This document shows positions 7,195-15,486 of a DNA stretch of 40,080 bases, in pieces. Each line of letters opens with the position of its first letter. Position 1 is the first letter of the stretch. Under the pieces are notes generated by a model. That model saw only the letters and a list, made by a program, of their open reading frames with translations. It was not told where the DNA came from and ran no database searches. A program made the translations under genes and the position numbers. The stretch comes from Bacteriovoracaceae bacterium UBA7695 (GTDB taxonomy: Bacteria > Bdellovibrionota > Bacteriovoracia > Bacteriovoracales > Bacteriovoracaceae), in contig DLGL01000078.1 in assembly GCA_002482685.1 (NCBI GenBank), positions 1 through 40,080 on the forward strand, written 5' to 3'.

Positions 7195-7958
7195 CGATCA
7201 CTCATTTTATCTTTCGTAAACTCAGCACCGACGCCAATGCAGTTGATCTGAACTTTACGTCCATTTTCTTCTCTTACCACTCTAAGTATGTCGTAGATGT
7301 CATCTTTTTTATTTGAGTTATGAAATGTAGGAGCTCCATCTGAGAGCAAAACAATATCTGTGATGTTGACATAGTTTTTTAAAGCAAAAAGCAATACGTC
7401 TCTGGTAGGAGTGCCACCATAAGGTCTTAGTCCATGGATAAAATCAAAAACATCCATTTGATTAAGTGAAGTATTCTCCTTAGGAACTCCCCATAGGGTT
7501 TTGAAGGGCGCCCGTTCGCCAAAGGGAAAGTGGATGACTTCAATGCTAAAATCCGGGGCCAGAGAGGTAATAAGCATTTTCATTCCCGCCTTCACCTGCC
7601 CCATCCGGTCTTCTTCAGTCATAGAGTAGGAAGTATCAATGATAAAAAGAATTTCTTTGCCTTTGAATTTAAATCCAACATCGACGTTTCTTCCGCCTTC
7701 TTCTCCTTCCGCTCTTGCATTTTCAAGGAGGGCGATTTTCTCACCATTCTTGGCCAGAAGCTCTTTTGCCTTTGCGAGCTCAGATTCTGTATCTTTGAGT
7801 TTTGCTTCGAGGGCCTTCGTGACAACGGCAGCCTCTGCATCCACAGTGGGTTTATTTTTAGGAATGGCAACATACAGAATGATAACTGCACCGAGAGCAC
7901 CACTTAATATGTCGAGAAAGGATATTGAAAAAAGTTCAATCGGCCGTCTTTTTCTCAT
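7137..7958 (-). CDS. membrane-anchored von Willebrand A domain protein
   Basis: 273 residues. After a basic cytoplasmic tail (MRKRRPIEL) comes one membrane helix, SISFLDILSGALGAVIILYV (residues 11-30), with an Asp (D16) near its cytoplasmic end, where ExbD, TolR and MotB carry their proton-transfer Asp. A charged coiled coil follows (about 38-85), then a VWA domain with a complete MIDAS: DTSYS (D108, S110, S112), T183 (GGTPT) and D207 (LSDGAP). The domain would be periplasmic. The start overlaps the stop of the upstream MotA/TolQ-type gene by ATGA, implying coupled translation and a complex. It differs from ExbD/TolR/MotB in having a VWA domain instead of a peptidoglycan- or receptor-binding one. 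Confidence 0.87.
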   Translation of the reverse strand: MRKRRPIELFSISFLDILSGALGAVIILYVAIPKNKPTVDAEAAVVTKALEAKLKDTESELAKAKELLAKNGEKIALLENARAEGEEGGRNVDVGFKFKGKEILFIIDTSYSMTEEDRMGQVKAGMKMLITSLAPDFSIEVIHFPFGERAPFKTLWGVPKENTSLNQMDVFDFIHGLRPYGGTPTRDVLLFALKNYVNITDIVLLSDGAPTFHNSNKKDDIYDILRVVREENGRKVQINCIGVGAEFTKDKMSDRYKFLSLLAGESKGFFVGF

Positions 7959-8701
7959 CCAATTTCAATCTTGTTTATTAGGTTGTCGATGACAAACTCT
8001 TTTAGGTCAGAGTGAAAGCGATCTGTTTCTTCCTGGAGCTGGTGAACAAACCACATGATGATAATCGAAAGGACTAAAGCAACTAAAGTCGTGTCAAAGG
8101 CCACTCCCAGAAGCTGGGTAATTCGATCCATATCCCCTGAGTTAGCGACAATCAGTGCCTGAGAAATACCGATAACTGTTCCCACAAATCCAATCGATGG
8201 AATCACCCACGTCAGGTAGCGAATGACAGATTGGTCACCCTCTGATTTTTCCTGCGAAACTTCTATTTGAATACTCACGATGTCGATTAACTCAGAAAGA
8301 GAGCCGGATGTGCGGAATTTTGTACAGGCCTTCTTCAAAAGATCACTGAGGATGTATTTTTCTTTCCGCTCAAATTCAATGAGCTTAAATTTTAGATTGT
8401 TAATATCCTGAGGCATAAACACATGCTTATCATTTGTTGGAATAATATTTAATTTAAAGGCCAGCCTCTCGCGCGCAATGACGCGCAACTTCTCTTTCAC
8501 TTCAAACCACGCCCAGAAAAACGCTAAGTAGGTTAAACCTTGAATGTAGCCGCCATTTATGACATCCCCTCCCAAAAGCAGAAGGAACCTGTAAAATCCA
8601 GGTGAAGTTTCTTTGTTTGTTAGCCCTAAAGCGAGCATACAAACTGCTGTAATTAAAAGTGCGATACCTGACGAAAGTGTTAGGTTTCTAAGGTTTTTCA
8701 T
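7955..8701 (-). CDS. MotA/TolQ/ExbB-type proton channel protein
   Basis: 248 residues with hydrophobic segments at about 9-28, 52-66, 164-187 and 198-221. The third contains YLTWVIPSIGFVGTVIGISQAL, matching the TolQ/ExbB signature before the cytoplasmic-to-membrane helix, and the fourth AFDTTLVALVLSIIIMWF has the usual pore-lining small/polar residues. A charged cytoplasmic loop (about 68-160) separates the two halves, as in the family. It is followed with a four-base overlap by the VWA protein, which has a TolR/MotB-like anchor. Together they should form an ion-driven stator-like complex in the inner membrane, with unknown output. No ExbD, TolR, TonB or TolA gene is nearby. Confidence 0.88.
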   Translation of the reverse strand: MKNLRNLTLSSGIALLITAVCMLALGLTNKETSPGFYRFLLLLGGDVINGGYIQGLTYLAFFWAWFEVKEKLRVIARERLAFKLNIIPTNDKHVFMPQDINNLKFKLIEFERKEKYILSDLLKKACTKFRTSGSLSELIDIVSIQIEVSQEKSEGDQSVIRYLTWVIPSIGFVGTVIGISQALIVANSGDMDRITQLLGVAFDTTLVALVLSIIIMWFVHQLQEETDRFHSDLKEFVIDNLINKIEIG

Positions 8702-8759
8702 CTGACATTTTCCGTGTTATTAAGCTTACCTATCTATCGGCATCTCTTGAGGGGACATT

Positions 8760-9836
8760 ATGAAGAAAGTTGAAATCCATCCTGAAGCGGTTGAACGTGT
8801 TAAAAAATTCACGATAACTGACACAAATCTAGGATTTGGTAAGTACATGGCCCCAATTATGATTGAGGCCATCTATGATAAGGGTGAGTGGCAGCGCTTC
8901 GACCTCCTTCCCTATGGCCCTTTAAAATTAGATCCATGCAGTAAAGTACTCCACTATGGTCAGGAAATTTTTGAAGGGATGAAGGCTTACCGCCAGCCGG
9001 ATGATTCCATCAAGATGTTTCGTCCGGAGCAAAACGCCAGACGCTTTAATCAGTCGGCCCGTCGTATGTCGATGCCCGAAATTCCTGAAGATCAGTTCAT
9101 TCATGCTTGCGATGTCATCTGTGCTTACAGCAAAAACCTGGTTCCTAGAAGACTTGGCGAATCTCTGTACTTGCGTCCCTTCATGATTGCTACTGAAGTA
9201 GGATTAGGTATTAAACCCTCTAAGCAATTTCTCTTCATTATAGCAGCCTCACCGTCAGGGGCTTACTTCGCTGCTGATTCAGTAAAAGTATACATCGAAA
9301 GAGATGACATCCGTGCAGCACATGGTGGAATTGGCTTCGCAAAAACGGGTGGAAATTATGCTGCAAGTTTAAAGTCATACGCTAAAACAATTGACTCTGG
9401 TTGTGATCAGACAATGTGGCTTGATTCAACTCACCAATACGTAGAAGAAATGTCCGGCATGAATTTCATGGCCATCATAAATGGAGAGCTCCACACTCCT
9501 GCTATCACTGATACCATTCTTGACGGTATTACCCGCAGATCAATTCTGGAACTTGCCCGGCACTCAGGTATGAAAGTGGTGGAAGATAAGCTCTCAATTA
9601 CTCATCTTCTTGAATCAGTTCAAAACCAAAGTTGTACTGAGGCTTTTGTCTGTGGAACGGCTTCCGTTATTTGTCCGGTAAATTCATTCCTTGATAAAGA
9701 TGGGAAAATTTACCAGGTGAAAGATGGGACTGGAAAAATCTCTCTTCAATTAAGAGAGAAACTTGTAGGAATTCAGGCCGGCCGTGAAGACGGCCCGGAA
9801 GGATGGATGCATACAGTAAAAGATATTAAGTTCTAA
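8760..9836 (+). CDS. ilvE: branched-chain amino acid aminotransferase
   Basis: 358 residues, the size of class IV, type II BCATs. It interconverts leucine, isoleucine and valine with their 2-oxo acids using PLP. LHYGQEIFEGMKAYR and FRPEQNARRFNQSARRM match the N-terminal domain. The PLP lysine is K195 in GFAKTGGNYAAS, and EEMSGMNF plus TDTILDGITRRSI (phosphate binding) follow in the right order. SD GAGGGG is 7 bases before the ATG. It is divergent from the channel/VWA operon across 58 bases and is followed by a strong terminator that lies inside the end of the convergent alkC gene. The neighbours do not belong to branched-chain synthesis. Confidence 0.96.
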   Translation: MKKVEIHPEAVERVKKFTITDTNLGFGKYMAPIMIEAIYDKGEWQRFDLLPYGPLKLDPCSKVLHYGQEIFEGMKAYRQPDDSIKMFRPEQNARRFNQSARRMSMPEIPEDQFIHACDVICAYSKNLVPRRLGESLYLRPFMIATEVGLGIKPSKQFLFIIAASPSGAYFAADSVKVYIERDDIRAAHGGIGFAKTGGNYAASLKSYAKTIDSGCDQTMWLDSTHQYVEEMSGMNFMAIINGELHTPAITDTILDGITRRSILELARHSGMKVVEDKLSITHLLESVQNQSCTEAFVCGTASVICPVNSFLDKDGKIYQVKDGTGKISLQLREKLVGIQAGREDGPEGWMHTVKDIKF

Positions 9837-9844
9837 CTTCAATG

Positions 9845-9879
9845 AGCGTTATGGATTAAACATCCATGACGCTTTTTTT
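9845..9879 (+). terminator. rho-independent terminator of ilvE
   Basis: A 12-pair stem (AGCGTTATGGAT, 9845-9856, with 9862-9873, one T-G mismatch) and a 5-base loop are followed by seven Ts. It starts 8 bases after the ilvE stop. The hairpin overlaps the last codons of the convergent alkC gene, so those codons also serve as terminator sequence. Confidence 0.88.
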
Positions 9880-10949
9880 ATGACCTTCCCGTTTACCTGG
9901 ATCTGCACCTCATGCTCCCCTTTAAAAAAAGTCATGGTCGTAATTCTTTTTAGTGAATGATTTTTTTTCACGATTACTTTCTCACCCGCCTTTAGTGTGA
10001 GTGCCTTAAGCTTAAACACTTTTGCCGACCGGGAGCCATTGGCCTTCACAAAATTAATGAGATAATCAACAATCAAATCCTGAGGTTTAAGAGACGTGGA
10101 CTCTATGAGGAATTCGAAGGCCAGAGTGTCGCCCATTTTATAATTTTTCTGATTCGTTTTAAAGTTTTTTAAATTCACCTTCGCCTCACCGGTAACTCCC
10201 ATTAATCCTAAGGCTCCTCTATGACCTTTCTTAATAAGGGTGCGAAGCCCTTGCTTTTTAATCCAATCAATTTTGTCTTTATGTTCAGGCGGAGCATTCT
10301 TAACCCAAGACTTTAATGTTTTAATCAAAAGCTCTGGGTGGTCTTTTGAAATATCGTTTAAATGATTCGCCACACTTTTTCTGACGTAAAGCTCCTCATC
10401 GTATTTTAATTTTTCGAGCAAATGAAGAGTTGCTGGACGCCTGATAAAAGATTGGATTTTTCCTCCCCATGGAAGCAAGGGCCTGGTTCCTTCAGAAATC
10501 CAACGCCGGATATGGACATTTTCATCTTCTATCCACTTTTCTAATTTCTCTAATATAGCTTCAGGATCTTTATTTAAAAAAGGTCGGATCGCAAACTCGG
10601 AGGTAAATGCCTGGGTCATCTCGTACATAAGATCCATACTCTTATCAAAATGATCTGTTCCAAACTGAGAAATGTATTCTGACACCGGCCAGAGCTCAAA
10701 TCCTTTAAGTTTTTTTTCGGATAAAACTTTTTTGATGATCGTTGCATCTTCTGAATATTTTTTAGGTAACTCTGCTCTGAGCCCTTCTGTCAAAAGGAGA
10801 ACTCTTGCTTTAAGTTCCAGGGAATCTAACTGAGAAATAATCTTTAGAAAGCGCTTCTGATTGAAAGAGGGATAGGCCGCATGAAAGGCTGCTCCCATCT
10901 TCTTAACCACAGTGGCGTTGATAAAATTTTTAAATGCACTATCACTCAT
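9849..10949 (-). CDS. alkC: AlkC-type DNA alkylation repair glycosylase
   Basis: 366 residues. Helical HEAT-like repeats fill residues 1-250, with the family signature HIRRWISEGTRPLLPWG (about 146-162) that lines the DNA-binding cleft in the AlkC/AlkD superfamily, and YVRKSVANHLNDISKDHPE (188-206) as a typical later repeat. After residue 255 comes a beta-rich Ig-like domain (MGDTLAFEFLIES, then GEHEVQIQVNGK), which separates AlkC from AlkD. Established family role: removal of 3-methyladenine-type lesions from DNA. The stop region is shared with the ilvE terminator. No regulator of an adaptive response is visible nearby. Confidence 0.85.
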   Translation of the reverse strand: MSDSAFKNFINATVVKKMGAAFHAAYPSFNQKRFLKIISQLDSLELKARVLLLTEGLRAELPKKYSEDATIIKKVLSEKKLKGFELWPVSEYISQFGTDHFDKSMDLMYEMTQAFTSEFAIRPFLNKDPEAILEKLEKWIEDENVHIRRWISEGTRPLLPWGGKIQSFIRRPATLHLLEKLKYDEELYVRKSVANHLNDISKDHPELLIKTLKSWVKNAPPEHKDKIDWIKKQGLRTLIKKGHRGALGLMGVTGEAKVNLKNFKTNQKNYKMGDTLAFEFLIESTSLKPQDLIVDYLINFVKANGSRSAKVFKLKALTLKAGEKVIVKKNHSLKRITTMTFFKGEHEVQIQVNGKVIKKASWMFNP

Positions 10950-10967
10950 AATCTCAGACCTCAGAAC

Positions 10968-10995
10968 AAAAAAAAAGCCGCCCTATTAGGGCGGC
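10968..10995 (-). terminator. rho-independent terminator of the antiporter gene
   Basis: Reading the minus strand, an 8-pair GC-rich stem GCCGCCCT/AGGGCGGC with a 3-base loop (10977-10995) is followed by nine Ts (10968-10976). It ends the antiporter transcript 16 bases after its stop codon and lies before alkC on the same strand, so the two are separate units. Confidence 0.92.
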
Positions 10996-11011
10996 CAGGG
11001 ATAAAATCTAT

Positions 11012-12295
11012 TTACGAGAGACTTGGCAATATTTCAAAACAAATAATTGCAATAAGAGTCGGAAAGAGCGCTCCCTTAAGTAGACCCATGGGAGTAATAC
11101 CGTCCGGACCGAATGTATCCTTCAAGATACCAAAGCCAGCCGGGTTTGGGGCGTTTGCAATAACTGTAAGACCACCACCGGTAACGGCCCCTGCAACTAA
11201 GAAATACTTAGCTGAGTCAGTAAGCTCAACCAATGATCCAAGATAAGTAAGAGCAGCGTTATCAGTAATACCAGTAAGAGCAGTTGCTCCGAAATAAAGA
11301 ACTTGGTCCGATAATGAAGCAATCAACGGCTGAATCCACCATTTTTGTGGCGTTCCAAGGACAATCAATCCGGCAAGAAAAAATCCTACCATCAACGAAG
11401 CCTTAACCTGAACCTCATCCTGAAACTCTTGAGTAACGACAGTGAAACCAAGAAAGAGAAGAAACAGACCCATGAACACAACCATGTGATGAGCTGTTAA
11501 AACAACTAGAGCAAGAAACAGGATATGTATAAAAGTAACCCACCATGGAGGGAGCATCTTATTTCCTGAATCCTGGGCAAGCTTGAAATCACCTATTAGG
11601 TCTTTTTTGAAGTAAAAACCAACTGATACAGCACTAATTAAACAAGAAATAGCAGCCTTATAACCAAAATTTGTAAACATGTGTCCAAGACCCCAACCCC
11701 ATTTACTTGCTACCATTAGGACTGGCGGAGCTGCAAAGTGGGATAGGGTTCCACCAATTGAAACGTTTACAAAAAGTAGTCCGATAGTCGCATACTTAAA
11801 TTTTGTACTCATGTTTTTATCAGAATAAAAATTCTTAAGAAGAATGATTGCAGTAACTGTCATAGCGGCTGGTTCAGTAATGAATGAACCTAGAAGAGGA
11901 CCCATGACCATAACTGTAATGTAAAAAGCTAATTTTTTAGGAAGTGGAATTAAATTTGATATTGCAACGATCATGTTTTCGGCTAACTTAATAACAGGAC
12001 GAGTTCCCGCCATTGCCATAATAACGAAAACAAATCCCGGTTCAGTGAAGTTTAGAGATTCCAAGTAAACAGTTGGAGCACTTCCGCCATCAACCATTGC
12101 AATGATCAAAAGAAATGGAACGGCCCACATCCCAAACACGGCTTCAACTTCTGCCATGAAATGGAAAAAATTCTCTCCCATAGATCCTTCCGGATATTTA
12201 TGGGCCATATGAGCAAATTTACTCACAAGGAATGTGTGAAGAACGGCCAGCGCGAAAATAATCGTCGCTGACAATTCAATGATACTAGGATTCAT
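11012..12295 (-). CDS. putative Na+/H+ antiporter
   Basis: 427 residues, almost entirely hydrophobic, with about ten or more membrane helices. The sequence fits the 'putative Na+/H+ antiporter' family: FHFMAEVEAVFGMWAVPFL, MGPLLGSFITEPAAMTVTA with a conserved TEPAA centre, SIGGTLSHFAAPPVLMVA, ATALTGITDNAALTYLGSL and the C-terminal TGGGLTVIANAPNPAGFG. The last two motifs form the duplicated NhaD/arsenite-transporter-like repeat (TDNAALTYL, IANAPN). Transport direction and ion are inferred from the family only. SD AAGGGGAG lies 5 bases before the ATG but can pair with an upstream TCCCCTT in the leader. A strong terminator follows. Confidence 0.85.
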   Translation of the reverse strand: MNPSIIELSATIIFALAVLHTFLVSKFAHMAHKYPEGSMGENFFHFMAEVEAVFGMWAVPFLLIIAMVDGGSAPTVYLESLNFTEPGFVFVIMAMAGTRPVIKLAENMIVAISNLIPLPKKLAFYITVMVMGPLLGSFITEPAAMTVTAIILLKNFYSDKNMSTKFKYATIGLLFVNVSIGGTLSHFAAPPVLMVASKWGWGLGHMFTNFGYKAAISCLISAVSVGFYFKKDLIGDFKLAQDSGNKMLPPWWVTFIHILFLALVVLTAHHMVVFMGLFLLFLGFTVVTQEFQDEVQVKASLMVGFFLAGLIVLGTPQKWWIQPLIASLSDQVLYFGATALTGITDNAALTYLGSLVELTDSAKYFLVAGAVTGGGLTVIANAPNPAGFGILKDTFGPDGITPMGLLKGALFPTLIAIICFEILPSLS

Positions 12296-12299
12296 GAAC

Positions 12300-12343
12300 T
12301 CCCCTTTTTAGATAGAAAACTATATATCAATAGTTTAAGGGGA
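12300..12343 (-). promoter_or_regulatory. hairpin in the antiporter mRNA leader that covers its ribosome-binding site
   Basis: In the minus-strand RNA, TCCCCTT (12337-12343) can pair with AAGGGGA (12300-12306), and just inside AAACTAT (12330-12336) pairs with ATAGTTT (12317-12323) around a 6-base loop. The two 7-pair stems stack on the 5' side and are separated by a 10-base bulge on the 3' side. AAGGGGA is the core of the Shine-Dalgarno site of the antiporter gene, 4 bases before its ATG. Closed, the structure should hinder translation. A ligand, pH or temperature response is only a guess. Confidence 0.6.
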
Positions 12344-12370
12344 TTTTTAAGAAGTTGGAAAAAAAAGTAA

Positions 12371-12619
12371 TTAGCCGTTCTTGCCGATTGAGTTAACAGG
12401 ACAGGCATCCATTTGCTCTTCACACAGAGCGATTTCATCAGGTGTTGTAGGCTGCTTTTTAATATAAGCGTTGCCGTTGTCATCTTCTGCGTAAAATTCT
12501 GGAGCACCGGAGTAGCAGACGTTACAGGCTATACAGCCTTCGCCGCCATCATCATCAGGGTCCGTGCAGTAAAATGCGCCGGGGATATTCTTAGGGTGTT
12601 TATTTTTTGGGTTAGCCAT
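12371..12619 (-). CDS. single-cluster [4Fe-4S] ferredoxin
   Basis: 82 residues, strongly acidic, as in small electron-transfer ferredoxins. The cluster ligands are C29, C32 and C35 (GCIACNVC) plus C73 (DACPVNSI), the classic CxxCxxC...CP arrangement of one [4Fe-4S] centre. Two more cysteines, C18 and C66, are placed so that C66 could pair in a disulfide as in Desulfovibrio-type ferredoxins. Cytoplasmic; the redox partner is unknown. It lies 75 bases upstream of the antiporter gene on the same strand and could share a transcript with it. No clear Shine-Dalgarno sequence precedes the start. Confidence 0.9.
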   Translation of the reverse strand: MANPKNKHPKNIPGAFYCTDPDDDGGEGCIACNVCYSGAPEFYAEDDNGNAYIKKQPTTPDEIALCEEQMDACPVNSIGKNG

Positions 12620-12675
12620 AGGCCATATCTTAGTGATTCAACACCACTCTATCAAGTGTTTGCCATGCATTATTT

Positions 12676-12705
12676 TTGACATTTACCCTAGAGGATAGGT
12701 AGCTT
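12676..12705 (+). promoter_or_regulatory. possible sigma-70 promoter of the phosphohexomutase operon
   Basis: A perfect TTGACA (12676-12681) is followed after 18 bases by TAGCTT, a weak match to the -10 consensus. It lies 28 bases upstream of the chosen start codon, which suits the pgm-queC unit. The poor -10 box keeps this tentative. Confidence 0.35.
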
Positions 12706-12733
12706 GTGAAGACTATTTATGGAGGATGGAAAC

Positions 12734-14464
12734 ATGGATGAAAAAATTTTAGAACGGGCCCGGCTCTGGAGTGCTAATGCTTACTTCAGTGATGACGACC
12801 GCTCAGAAATCCAGAACTTATTAAACAGCCTACCCTCTAATGAAACCGAACTCACAGAAAGATTTTACAGGGACCTGGAGTTTGGAACCGGTGGTCTGCG
12901 TGCCCCTATGGGTATGGGTCAAAACCGCATGAACCGCTACAATGTTCGTCGGGCAACTCAAGCCTTAAGCTCTATGATTTTAAAAAATTTTAAGGGAGAG
13001 AACTCGGCCGTCATTTCTTATGATTCACGAAATAACTCTAAAGCCTTTGCACTTGAGGCTGCTGGAGTCTTTGCTGCTAATGGAATTAAGGCGTACATCT
13101 TTAGTGCACTGACCCCTACTCCCATGCTCTCTTTTGGCGTGCGCTACTATAAGGCCAGTGCTGGCATCATGATTACAGCTTCTCATAATCCTCCCATTTA
13201 TAATGGCTATAAAGCTTTCTGGAATGATGGTGCTCAGGTCGTACCACCTATCGATAAAGATATTATTGATTCCTACAATGGGCTCAATGACTGGAATCTA
13301 GTGAAGTACATGCCTTTTGAAGAAGCTGAGAAAAAGGGGCTGGCGGTTTGGACTGATGAAAAAGTCGATAATGCTTTTTATGAAATGATCAGTAATAACG
13401 TGATCCAGGATTCTGATCTCTGCTTTAAACATGGCTCAGAGCTTTCAATCGTGTTCACCGCCCTTCATGGAACAGGTCAGGTTCCTTGTATGGAAACCTT
13501 CAAACGCCTGGGCTTCTCGAATGCTCAGTCGGTAAAAGAGCAATCTGAACCAGATGGAAATTTCCCTACAGTTAAATCTCCCAATCCGGAGGATCCTAAA
13601 GCTCTTAAAATGGCGGTGGATCTGATGCTTAGCTCGAATGCTGACATCGTTTACGGTACCGATCCTGATGGAGACCGACTGGGCGTTGTAATTAATCATC
13701 ACGGAAAACCGTCATTCATCAATGGTAACCAGATAGGTGCCTTGATGATTTATTATATGTTTAATCGCAAAAAAGAGATGAATACACTTCCTTCAAAGCC
13801 TTTGGTGATTAAATCCATCGTGACTTCTCCCATCCAGAACGCAATTGTTGAATCCTTTGGTGGAACTGTCCTAGATACTCTTACGGGTTTTAAATGGATG
13901 GCAGGTCTGCTGCGTGAACTTGAAGAAAAAAAATCTGATTTCAATTTTGTTTTCGCCTCTGAGGAATCTTTTGGTTATATGCCTCATAATCAAAGCCGGG
14001 ACAAAGATGGGGTAAGTTCCGCCGCACTCATGTCCGAAGCCGCTCTTTACTATAAACTTAAAGGTATGACTCTGGTGGATGCTCTTGATGAGATCTATGA
14101 GAAATATGGTTTCTATTATGAATCCCTACTCTCCTTGGACTACGAAGGAATGGCAGGGGCCCAGAAGATTGCACGGATTATGGATTTTTTCCGCAACTTC
14201 CCTGAAGCGCAATTTGCTGGTGGAACAATTTCTGAAAAAGAAGATTACCTACTTGGTAAAAATCTCCCAAAGAGTAATGTTCTTAGCTTCAGCTTTACCA
14301 ACGGTAATAAATTCTTCCTACGACCTTCCGGGACTGAACCTAAGATAAAATTCTACGTCATGGTAAGAGAGACTGAAGGAACTTTGGAAAATAAAAAGAT
14401 CAGTGCTCTAAAAAAAGTAAAAATCATCGAAGAGAAGATTCTTGAAATCTGTGAAAAGGCATAA
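12734..14464 (+). CDS. phosphoglucomutase/phosphomannomutase
   Basis: 576 residues of the alpha-D-phosphohexomutase superfamily, close in length to PGM2-type and Firmicutes PgcA-type enzymes. Catalytic serine loop TASHNP (S150), metal loop GTDPDGDRLG (D310, D312, D314), sugar-binding EESFGYMPH and phosphate-binding RPSGTEPKIKFYV at the C-terminus are all present in order. The N-terminus has FGTGGLRAPMG, the usual first motif. It should interconvert hexose 1- and 6-phosphates, feeding polysaccharide or sugar-nucleotide synthesis. Start: an ATG at 12719 overlaps a GGAGG Shine-Dalgarno site (12721-12725) that is ideally spaced for the ATG at 12734, so the latter is chosen. queC begins directly after the stop. 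Confidence 0.93.
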   Translation: MDEKILERARLWSANAYFSDDDRSEIQNLLNSLPSNETELTERFYRDLEFGTGGLRAPMGMGQNRMNRYNVRRATQALSSMILKNFKGENSAVISYDSRNNSKAFALEAAGVFAANGIKAYIFSALTPTPMLSFGVRYYKASAGIMITASHNPPIYNGYKAFWNDGAQVVPPIDKDIIDSYNGLNDWNLVKYMPFEEAEKKGLAVWTDEKVDNAFYEMISNNVIQDSDLCFKHGSELSIVFTALHGTGQVPCMETFKRLGFSNAQSVKEQSEPDGNFPTVKSPNPEDPKALKMAVDLMLSSNADIVYGTDPDGDRLGVVINHHGKPSFINGNQIGALMIYYMFNRKKEMNTLPSKPLVIKSIVTSPIQNAIVESFGGTVLDTLTGFKWMAGLLRELEEKKSDFNFVFASEESFGYMPHNQSRDKDGVSSAALMSEAALYYKLKGMTLVDALDEIYEKYGFYYESLLSLDYEGMAGAQKIARIMDFFRNFPEAQFAGGTISEKEDYLLGKNLPKSNVLSFSFTNGNKFFLRPSGTEPKIKFYVMVRETEGTLENKKISALKKVKIIEEKILEICEKA

Positions 14465-15133
14465 ATGGAAAAGGTCATTGTTCTATTAAGTGGTGGAATG
14501 GATTCTTTGGTCTGTGCGGGCCTTGCAAACCGGGATCATCAGAACGTTTACGCTCTTCATATGAACTATGGGCAGAAGACCTCGTCGAGGGAAAAAATAT
14601 CTTTTGACGAAATTTGTAATCATTATAAAATTCCTCTCGAAAAAAGAAAAGTCATCGACATGACCTTCCTTCAACAAATTGGTGGAAGTTCTCTGACTGA
14701 TGACGCTATCTCGGTGAAGAGTTATCAGGGAGATTCGGATGCTATCCCTGATTCATATGTCCCTTTTAGAAATTCCATCATCCTCTCCCTGGCCGTATCA
14801 TGGGCAGAAGTCGTCGGTGCTAACAAACTCTACATTGGTGCAAACCACGAAGACTCCCCTGGATATCCAGATTGTCGTCCTTCATATTACGATGCCTTTA
14901 AAAAAGTGATTAAAGAAGGAACTAAGGCTGCAGATATTGATATCCTGACACCTGTGATTCATATGAAAAAAAGGGATATCGTGCTTAAGGGTAAGGAGCT
15001 TAGTGTTCCCTTCAACCTAAGCTGGTCTTGTTATAAAAGCTCTGCCAAGGCTTGTGGGCAGTGCGACTCCTGCGCGCTCCGTATAAGAGGCTTTAAAGAG
15101 GCTGGAATTACTGACCCTATTGACTACCAATAG
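14465..15133 (+). CDS. queC: 7-cyano-7-deazaguanine synthase
   Basis: 222 residues, standard QueC length. It makes preQ0 from 7-carboxy-7-deazaguanine, ammonia and ATP in the queuosine pathway. The PP-loop ATP motif LSGGMDSL is at residues 8-15. YVPFRNSIILSLA and GANHEDSPGYPDCRP are QueC-specific, and the zinc site is formed by C189, C197, C200 and C203 (WSCYKS...CGQCDSC). Its ATG directly follows the pgm stop codon (TAAATG), so it is cotranscribed and probably coupled. No other queuosine gene is present in the window. Confidence 0.96.
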   Translation: MEKVIVLLSGGMDSLVCAGLANRDHQNVYALHMNYGQKTSSREKISFDEICNHYKIPLEKRKVIDMTFLQQIGGSSLTDDAISVKSYQGDSDAIPDSYVPFRNSIILSLAVSWAEVVGANKLYIGANHEDSPGYPDCRPSYYDAFKKVIKEGTKAADIDILTPVIHMKKRDIVLKGKELSVPFNLSWSCYKSSAKACGQCDSCALRIRGFKEAGITDPIDYQ

Positions 15134-15178
15134 GAGAGGCCTAAACTCATCAAGTTCACTCACTTTATGGAGGCTTCT

Positions 15179-15481
15179 ATGAAATTATTGCTAATTACCG
15201 CCCTACTCATGTCTTCAGCATTTGCAGACCACACACCGGAACACAAAGAAAAAGCGATTGGTGAAGTTAAGGAAAGAATTGCTGCCAATATTGATCAGAA
15301 AATTGGTGCTCTCAATGCTCACAAATCCTGCGTTCAGGGTGCAGCCGACCGTGAAGCCTTAAAGGCCTGCAGAAAGTCCCACAAAGACGCGATGAAAAAA
15401 CTTCATGAAGAAAACAAAGGTGAGAAAGCTGCCTGGAAAGAAAGTCGTAAATCAAAAAAAGAATCAAGAAAGAAGAATTAG
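15179..15481 (+). CDS. small secreted basic helical protein
   Basis: 100 residues with signal peptide MKLLLITALLMSSAFA followed by DHTPEH. The mature part is an almost continuous charged helix with two cysteines (KSCVQG, KACRKS), ending in a lysine/arginine-rich tail (ESRKSKKESRKKN). A GGAGG Shine-Dalgarno (15169-15173) overlaps an earlier ATG at 15167 and fits the ATG at 15179, which also starts the signal peptide. It lies 45 bases after queC and is followed by a terminator, so it may be the last gene of the pgm-queC transcript. No family recognised. The basic coiled character could suit binding to an acidic surface polymer, but that is a guess. Confidence 0.8.
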   Translation: MKLLLITALLMSSAFADHTPEHKEKAIGEVKERIAANIDQKIGALNAHKSCVQGAADREALKACRKSHKDAMKKLHEENKGEKAAWKESRKSKKESRKKN

Positions 15482-15486
15482 TACTC

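Noticed and set aside
7137..8701. Channel/VWA pair as a Zorya-type defence system
   Set aside because: No ZorC, ZorD helicase or nuclease gene nearby, and the second protein has a VWA domain, not the OmpA-like domain of ZorB.
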